Positions 5,672 through 9,244 of a DNA stretch of 9,244 bases are shown here, piece after piece. The stretch is taken from assembly GCA_005881995.1 (NCBI GenBank), contig VBHV01000196.1, positions 1-9,244 on the forward strand, given 5' to 3'. A program made the position numbers and the translations under genes. How positions within the stretch are numbered: position 1 is the first letter of the stretch; each line of letters starts with the position of its first letter. The notes under the pieces were generated by a model. That model saw nothing but the letters and a program-made list of their open reading frames with translations, made no database searches and was not told where the DNA came from. The stretch is from Chloroflexota bacterium. Its GTDB lineage: Bacteria; Chloroflexota; Ktedonobacteria; Ktedonobacterales; Ktedonobacteraceae.

Positions 5672-7028
5672 ATGAGCAAGATTAAGATGCGCTGCACCAC
5701 CTGCGGCAAGTGGTTTCAGTCGGCAAATGCGAAAGAAGTAACTTGCCCCGATTGTGTGCAGAAGGCCAGAAAAGAGAAGTTGGCAGCGAAGAATGCGCCG
5801 CCACCAGTGAACAAAACTCCGGGAACAGGGTGGGCAACCAGACCAACCATCACGTCCAAAGTTGCCTCCCTCCCCTGCTTCACGCGATACACGGGATACG
5901 CGCGGCGGCCAGGAGCCATCCGGCAATCGCGGCCCCGGCGGCTATCGTGACCGGGATGAGCGTGGCCCTGGCGGTTATCGTGATCGCGGCCCCGGCGGCT
6001 ATCGTGACCGGGATGAGCGTGGTTCCGGTCCTGGCGGCTATCGTGATCGCGGCCCCGGTGGCTATCGCGACCGTGATGAACGCGGCCCTGGAGGATACCG
6101 GGAAGGAGGCAATCGCGGCCCCGGTGGCTATCGCGTCGGAGGCCCTGGCACATTAGATACCCCCGGATATCGTCCGCGCCAGCCGATGGAAGGCGGTTTT
6201 GGTCGCGGTCCCCAGGGCCAGCGTCCTGGCGGACCCGGTGAGCAGCGTCCCGAAGGGAGAAAAGGCCCCAGGCCGGTGAAGGAGAAGAGGCCAGCGACTC
6301 CACCGAAACCCAAGCGCGAGAAGATTCCGCCTCCCACTCCATTTGTGCCAACGCCGGAGCAGGTTGCGCAGATTGAGGCGCGCTACCAGGAACTGGCAAC
6401 GCCACAGGAATTCGATGGCATTCGCACGCAGATTTCCAAGGAACTCTCGATACCTAAGAAGGCTGTTAAGAAGGTCATCCAGGAGTTCCGCGAGCGAAAT
6501 CAGATCCCAAGCTGGTGGGAAGTGCAGACCTACAAGGGTGACAGCGAAGAACTGGAGAAAATTAAGGCTGCCTACGAACCCTATCTGCCCGTACCGGCTA
6601 TTGGCATCCATAAGAAGATCGCCGAGGAACTCGGATTCAAGGCTGGGGAGGTTTACCAGGCTATTAAAGCGATACGCCTGGAAATGAACCTGCCGCAGTT
6701 CAACGATCCAGCTCTACATGCCGAGGAACTGGCGGCGAAAAACAACCAGGAAGCTTCAAAGCAGCAAGCCGAAACTGGCGAAACCAGTGAAGCTGGTCAG
6801 GCCGAAACCGGCCAGGTTAGCGAAACTAGTGAGGCGAGTGAAACCGGTGAAACCAGCCAGGCCGGTGAACCTAGCCAAACCGTTGCGGATGCCGCTGTAG
6901 CCGAGGATTCTAAACCAGCTTCCGATGAGGCCCCGGTTGTAACTGAAGCGGCTCAGACTCCGGTAGAAGTGGCTGTTTCTTCTGCTACTGACGAGAACGC
7001 TGCGGCAGAAAATAAAGAAAATAGTTAG
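5672..7028 (+). CDS. Zinc-ribbon / GPGGYR-repeat / tandem helical-repeat / acidic-tail protein, apparent frameshift
   Basis: I do not recognise this as a named family. Translation begins at 5672 after AGGGGAG: a zinc ribbon (C8, C11, C25, C28 in MRCTTCGKWF and TCPDC), then a basic Lys/Ala stretch. Near 5828-5834 (gggtggg) the sensible reading moves forward one base. The downstream frame is closed before 5811 and runs on to 7028 as GGQPDQPSRPKLPPSPASRD. The rejoined protein is about 451 residues. Next come seven GPGGYR units with DRDERG spacers, a Pro/Lys-rich linker, two similar helical units of about 57 residues (6346-6522 around GIRTQISKELSIPKKAVKKV, and 6540-6710 around GIHKKIAEELGFKAGEVYQA) that look helix-turn-helix-like, and a roughly 100-residue Glu/Ser/Thr/Ala tail. 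This suggests a nucleic-acid-binding protein with a disordered Arg/Gly/Tyr segment (inference). As sequenced, the N-terminal piece stops at 5950. A TTG at 5862 could start the downstream piece, but without the zinc ribbon. The HIT gene follows 9 nt later. Confidence 0.7.
5925..6152 (+). repeat. In-gene tandem repeat encoding seven GPGGYR units
   Basis: Seven copies of a variable-length unit built on ggccccggcggctatcgt, with spacers encoding DRDERG, DR or EGGN. Copies 1 to 5 are nearly identical at DNA level, while 6 and 7 differ at silent third positions. This indicates recent slippage or unequal exchange plus selection on the peptide. Several other frames stay open across it and give spurious ORFs. 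Confidence 0.85.
6769..6880 (+). repeat. Degenerate micro-repeat encoding the acidic tail
   Basis: Short units of the type gaaaccggt, gaaaccagt and gaaactagt repeat in frame and encode ETGETSEAGQAETGQVSETS-like sequence. The segment is low-complexity and acidic, is predicted disordered by composition, and belongs to the C-terminal tail of the gene that ends at 7028. Confidence 0.6.
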
Positions 7029-7037
7029 AGGACTCGT

Positions 7038-7382
7038 ATGGAGAACTGCCTGTTCTGTAAGATTGTAGAAGGCCAGATCCCGGCGAAGATCGTGTACCAG
7101 GATGCGGATGTTGTGGCGTTTGAGGACCTCAATCCGCAGGCGCCGCAGCATGTCCTGTTTATACCACGACGCCATATCGCCTCGATGACCGACCTGACGA
7201 TGGAGGATGGCCCAGTTCTCGCAAGCATCTTTGTGGCTGCCAGCAAAGTAGCGCGCGAGCGGGGTATTGCCGAAAGCGGCTTCCGTTTCGTCACGAATGT
7301 TGGACCAGATGCTGGACAAAGCGTCTTTCACCTGCACTTTCACCTGCTGGGAGGCCGCAAACTAGGCTGGCCACCGGGTTAA
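7038..7382 (+). CDS. HIT-family protein (Hint-like nucleotide hydrolase)
   Basis: A 114-residue histidine-triad protein, the normal length for a bacterial Hint/HinT-type enzyme. Such enzymes hydrolyse purine nucleoside phosphoramidates and aminoacyl-adenylates in the cytoplasm. The N-terminus carries the CLFC zinc pair (C4, C7) followed by KIVEGQIPAKIVY. The middle has VVAFEDLNPQAPQHVLFIPR and the conserved RRHI. The triad is HLHFHLL (H98, H100, H102), with H100 the expected nucleophile by analogy with Hint1. FVTNVGPDAGQSV is the usual lead-in to the triad. The ATG at 7038 has AGAGGA 5 nt upstream. The gene lies 9 nt after the previous gene and 22 nt before the glycosyltransferase, so all are probably one transcript. 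HIT genes often sit in unrelated operons, so the context does not reveal its substrate. Confidence 0.9.
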   Translation: MENCLFCKIVEGQIPAKIVYQDADVVAFEDLNPQAPQHVLFIPRRHIASMTDLTMEDGPVLASIFVAASKVARERGIAESGFRFVTNVGPDAGQSVFHLHFHLLGGRKLGWPPG

Positions 7383-7404
7383 GATTTGTTTGCAGGGGAT
7401 GGCG

Positions 7405-8586
7405 ATGCGTATTGCGATTGACTACACCGCAGCTACCAGGCAGGCAGCAGGTATCGGGAACTACGTGCGCAGCTTAGTGGATGCTATGCTCGCGCAGGAT
7501 GACACAAACCAGTATACGTTGCTCACCAGCGGACGCCCTCCACGAGAGCGTCCGTTTCCTAGTGCGGAGAATGTGCGCGGGCGCAGCCTTATCATCCCTG
7601 ACCGCTACCTGAATGTTCTCTGGTATCGCTGGCGACTGCCAATTTCCGCTACCTTCTTTACCGGGCAGGTTGATATCTATCATGGCCCTGATTTCGTTCT
7701 GCCACCCCTAAATGGCAAGTTACGCAAAGTCGTCACGGTGCATGACCTCGCCTTCCTAGAGCATCCCGAATACGCCGTTCCCGAACTGGCTGCCTATCTC
7801 AAGAAGGTCGTCCCCGAAGCGGTAGAGGCTGCCGATGTCGTCGCCTCCGTTTCGCAGACCACGCGCCAGACCTTGATCGAACATTTCCAGACGCCGCCGG
7901 AGAAGATTACGCTCGTCCCCAATGGCATTCGTGCCTACTTCCGGCGTATCACAGACCCGGTGCTATTAGAGGCGACACGCCACAAGTTTGGTTTGAAAAG
8001 CCCCCTCGTGCTTGGCGTCGGTACACAGGAGCCGCGCAAGAATCACCTGGGCCTGATCAAAGCCTTTCACAAAGCTGTGAGCACGGGCAACAAAAGCACG
8101 CGGCCGGCCATGCTCGCGCTCGCCGGTGGTTCCGGCTGGCTCTACGAGGAAACCGAACAAATCGTCGCGGAGCTCAAGCTGGAGAAAAAAGTGCGCTTCC
8201 TGGGCCGTGTCAGCGATCTGGAATTGATGATGCTCTATAGTCTGGCCGATGTGTTTGTCTTTCCCTCGTTCTACGAAGGCTTTGGCGTGCCCCCGTTGGA
8301 GGCGATGGCCTGCGGCACACCCGTTATTACCTCGAATACCTCTTCCCTGCCAGAGGTTGTCGGTGACGCTGCTATCATGGTTAACCCACACAAGATCAAC
8401 GAAATCGCCAGCGCCATCAATCGCGTGTTAGAGAATAAACAACTACAAGAAGATTTGCGTCAGAAAGGATATACGCGGGCGGCACACTTCACCTGGGTCC
8501 GTTCCGCGCAAAAAATGCTTTCTATCTATACACAGCTCTATGAAGGAAAGACCCAATTTAATGACGAGGTAGAAGAATTTCTATGA
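7405..8586 (+). CDS. Glycosyltransferase family 4 (GT-B fold)
   Basis: A 393-residue retaining glycosyltransferase of the GT4/group 1 type, which moves a sugar from a nucleotide donor to a glycan or lipid acceptor at the cytoplasmic membrane face. N-terminal acceptor half: MRIAIDYTAATRQAAGIGNY, DIYHGPDFVLPP, VTVHDLAFLEHPEY, SVSQTTRQTL and ITLVPNGI. C-terminal donor half: VLGVGTQEPRKNHLGLIKAF, LALAGGSGW, RFLGRVSDLELMMLYSLADV and FPSFYEGFGVPPLEAMACG, where Glu291 and Glu299 form the EX7E motif. PVITSNTSSLPEVVGDAA and a final helical region complete the fold. I chose the ATG at 7405 because AGGGGA lies 5 nt upstream and the product then starts MRIAIDY, as in relatives; TTG 7390 and ATG 7399 are in frame but less supported. 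The stop overlaps the next gene's start (ATGA), which indicates translational coupling. Similar enzymes are often called mannosyltransferases; the donor cannot be read here. Confidence 0.92.
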   Translation: MRIAIDYTAATRQAAGIGNYVRSLVDAMLAQDDTNQYTLLTSGRPPRERPFPSAENVRGRSLIIPDRYLNVLWYRWRLPISATFFTGQVDIYHGPDFVLPPLNGKLRKVVTVHDLAFLEHPEYAVPELAAYLKKVVPEAVEAADVVASVSQTTRQTLIEHFQTPPEKITLVPNGIRAYFRRITDPVLLEATRHKFGLKSPLVLGVGTQEPRKNHLGLIKAFHKAVSTGNKSTRPAMLALAGGSGWLYEETEQIVAELKLEKKVRFLGRVSDLELMMLYSLADVFVFPSFYEGFGVPPLEAMACGTPVITSNTSSLPEVVGDAAIMVNPHKINEIASAINRVLENKQLQEDLRQKGYTRAAHFTWVRSAQKMLSIYTQLYEGKTQFNDEVEEFL

Positions 8587-9244
8587 GAATAGGTATCAAC
8601 GCGCTCTTTTTTCGTTTTCTCACCACCGGCAGTGGTCAATATCTCACACACCTGCTCAAGGCGCTGGCCGAAGTTGACGAGGAGAATGAGTATTTCCTGC
8701 TGGGACCTGATCCTTTGCCGACGGAGTTGCCAGGGCAGGGGCAAGCCCAGCCCGTACCCTATACGGAGGGCGACATTGACGGAGGACCAGGGCGGGGGCA
8801 AGCCCAGCCCGTACCCTATACGGAGGGGGATGGCGACCGCTTTCGGTATTTGAGAACGCCTATGCCTAATTTTGCACGGCGGCGCGCCACTACGGAGAAG
8901 CTGGTGTGGGAACAATTCACTGCTCCGGCTGGGGCGCGTAAAGCGGAGGTGGATCTTTATCACGTTCCCTATTTCGCGCCGCCCTATTTCCCACGAACGC
9001 CTTCGGTCATCACCATTCATGATGTCATTCCGCTGCGCCTGCGGGTCTATCGAACGAGTCCCCGCATGAAAGCGTATTTACAACTGGTCGCACGCGCCGC
9101 TCATAAAGCGACGCTCATTATCACGGTTTCGCAGCATGCCAAGCAGGATATAATCGATGCCTTGAAGTTGCCCGCCGAAAGGATTCGCGTCATCTACGAG
9201 GCCGCCGGAGAAGAATACCAGCCCGTCACTGACCCCGAAACGCT
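8583..9244 (+). CDS. Second GT4 glycosyltransferase, N-terminal part (runs off the window), with in-frame repeat
   Basis: An open frame from ATG 8583 to the window edge, 220 complete codons, containing the acceptor half of a GT-B glycosyltransferase. Landmarks are MRIGINALFFRFLTTGSGQY, HLLKALAEVDEENEYFLLGP, VDLYHVPYFAPPYFP, SVITIHDVIPLRLRVY, ATLIITVSQHAKQDI and AERIRVIYEAAGEEY. The donor half and EX7E motif would lie beyond 9244. The 4-bp ATGA overlap with the preceding glycosyltransferase implies coupled translation and probably joint action in one glycan pathway. Residues 50 to about 82 are odd: two 19-residue units beginning PGQGQAQPVPYTEGD and PGRGQAQPVPYTEGD lie between EYFLLGPDPLPTEL and DRFRYLRTPMP. 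In relatives I expect only a short loop there. The frame is kept, so the enzyme may still work. Confidence 0.88.
   Translation, partial: MRIGINALFFRFLTTGSGQYLTHLLKALAEVDEENEYFLLGPDPLPTELPGQGQAQPVPYTEGDIDGGPGRGQAQPVPYTEGDGDRFRYLRTPMPNFARRRATTEKLVWEQFTAPAGARKAEVDLYHVPYFAPPYFPRTPSVITIHDVIPLRLRVYRTSPRMKAYLQLVARAAHKATLIITVSQHAKQDIIDALKLPAERIRVIYEAAGEEYQPVTDPET
8730..8827 (+). repeat. Two 41-bp direct repeats, 57 bp apart, inserted in frame in a glycosyltransferase gene
   Basis: Copy 1 (8730-8770) and copy 2 (8787-8827) match at 40 of 41 bases. Each begins ccaggg, continues through gggcaagcccagcccgtacc and ends ctatacggaggg. The period of 57 bp is 19 codons, so the host frame survives. The one difference is at the seventh base (a versus g), giving Gln versus Arg. 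Base composition and peptide (Gly/Gln/Pro-rich) differ from the flanking enzyme. The layout GGCG..GCAAG..GCCC.TACC..TATAC recalls one arm of the palindrome at 1371-1463. Confidence 0.85.

Noticed and set aside
5925..6152. CRISPR-like repeated array
   Set aside because: Units are of unequal length, have no unique spacers, and encode an in-frame peptide repeat. No cas genes are nearby.
5716..6405. 229-codon minus-strand ORF rich in HSRRGRD repeats
   Set aside because: It is the antisense of the GPGGYR repeat. The repeat has no stops in several frames, so long shadow ORFs are expected.

Overview
The window looks like a chromosomal piece of a GC-rich, mobile-element-loaded, monoderm-type bacterium. 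Soil Chloroflexota of the Ktedonobacteria class fit best. The grounds are a lone GatD-type amidotransferase (lipid II amidation, a trait of Gram-positive-type walls), a lipoprotein with duplicated COG4315 domains, a zinc-ribbon-headed Ser/Thr kinase remnant, and short dispersed palindromes that read as peptides such as GDRKGAPLPYT. This assignment is inference from remembered family style, not from a search.

Layout. 44-1362 (+): an IS4-type DDE transposase broken by one frameshift. 1371-1463: a perfect 33-bp inverted repeat between the convergent ends of the transposase and of gatD. 1505-2308 (-): GatD-like glutamine amidotransferase with no MurT beside it. 2569-3394 (-): two-domain COG4315 lipoprotein whose second domain has lost about 56 nt and its frame. 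3499-4190: gene debris, namely the first 100 or so codons of a Ser/Thr kinase on the minus strand and a small unidentified coding-like remnant on the plus strand. 4155-4577 (-): SnoaL-like protein. 4757-5272 (-): conserved beta-sandwich-like protein of unknown role. 5273-5671: a divergent regulatory region with an imperfect inverted repeat, a candidate minus-strand promoter and a candidate plus-strand promoter.

From 5672 to the right edge everything is on the plus strand with very short gaps and looks like one operon. It holds a zinc-ribbon / GPGGYR-repeat / tandem helical-repeat / acidic-tail protein (with an apparent 1-nt frameshift), a HIT-family hydrolase, a GT4 glycosyltransferase, and a second GT4 glycosyltransferase that overlaps the first by ATGA and runs off the window. 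The second enzyme carries two tandem 19-codon repeat units in frame near its N-terminus. They resemble a dispersed repeat that has inserted into a live gene.

The glycosyltransferases suggest surface polysaccharide or glycolipid synthesis. The link to the zinc-ribbon/GPGGYR protein is positional only. The most interesting items are the in-frame repeat insertion, its possible kinship with the 33-bp palindrome, and the unusual architecture of the 5672-7028 protein. No complete, obviously new multi-gene system is visible.
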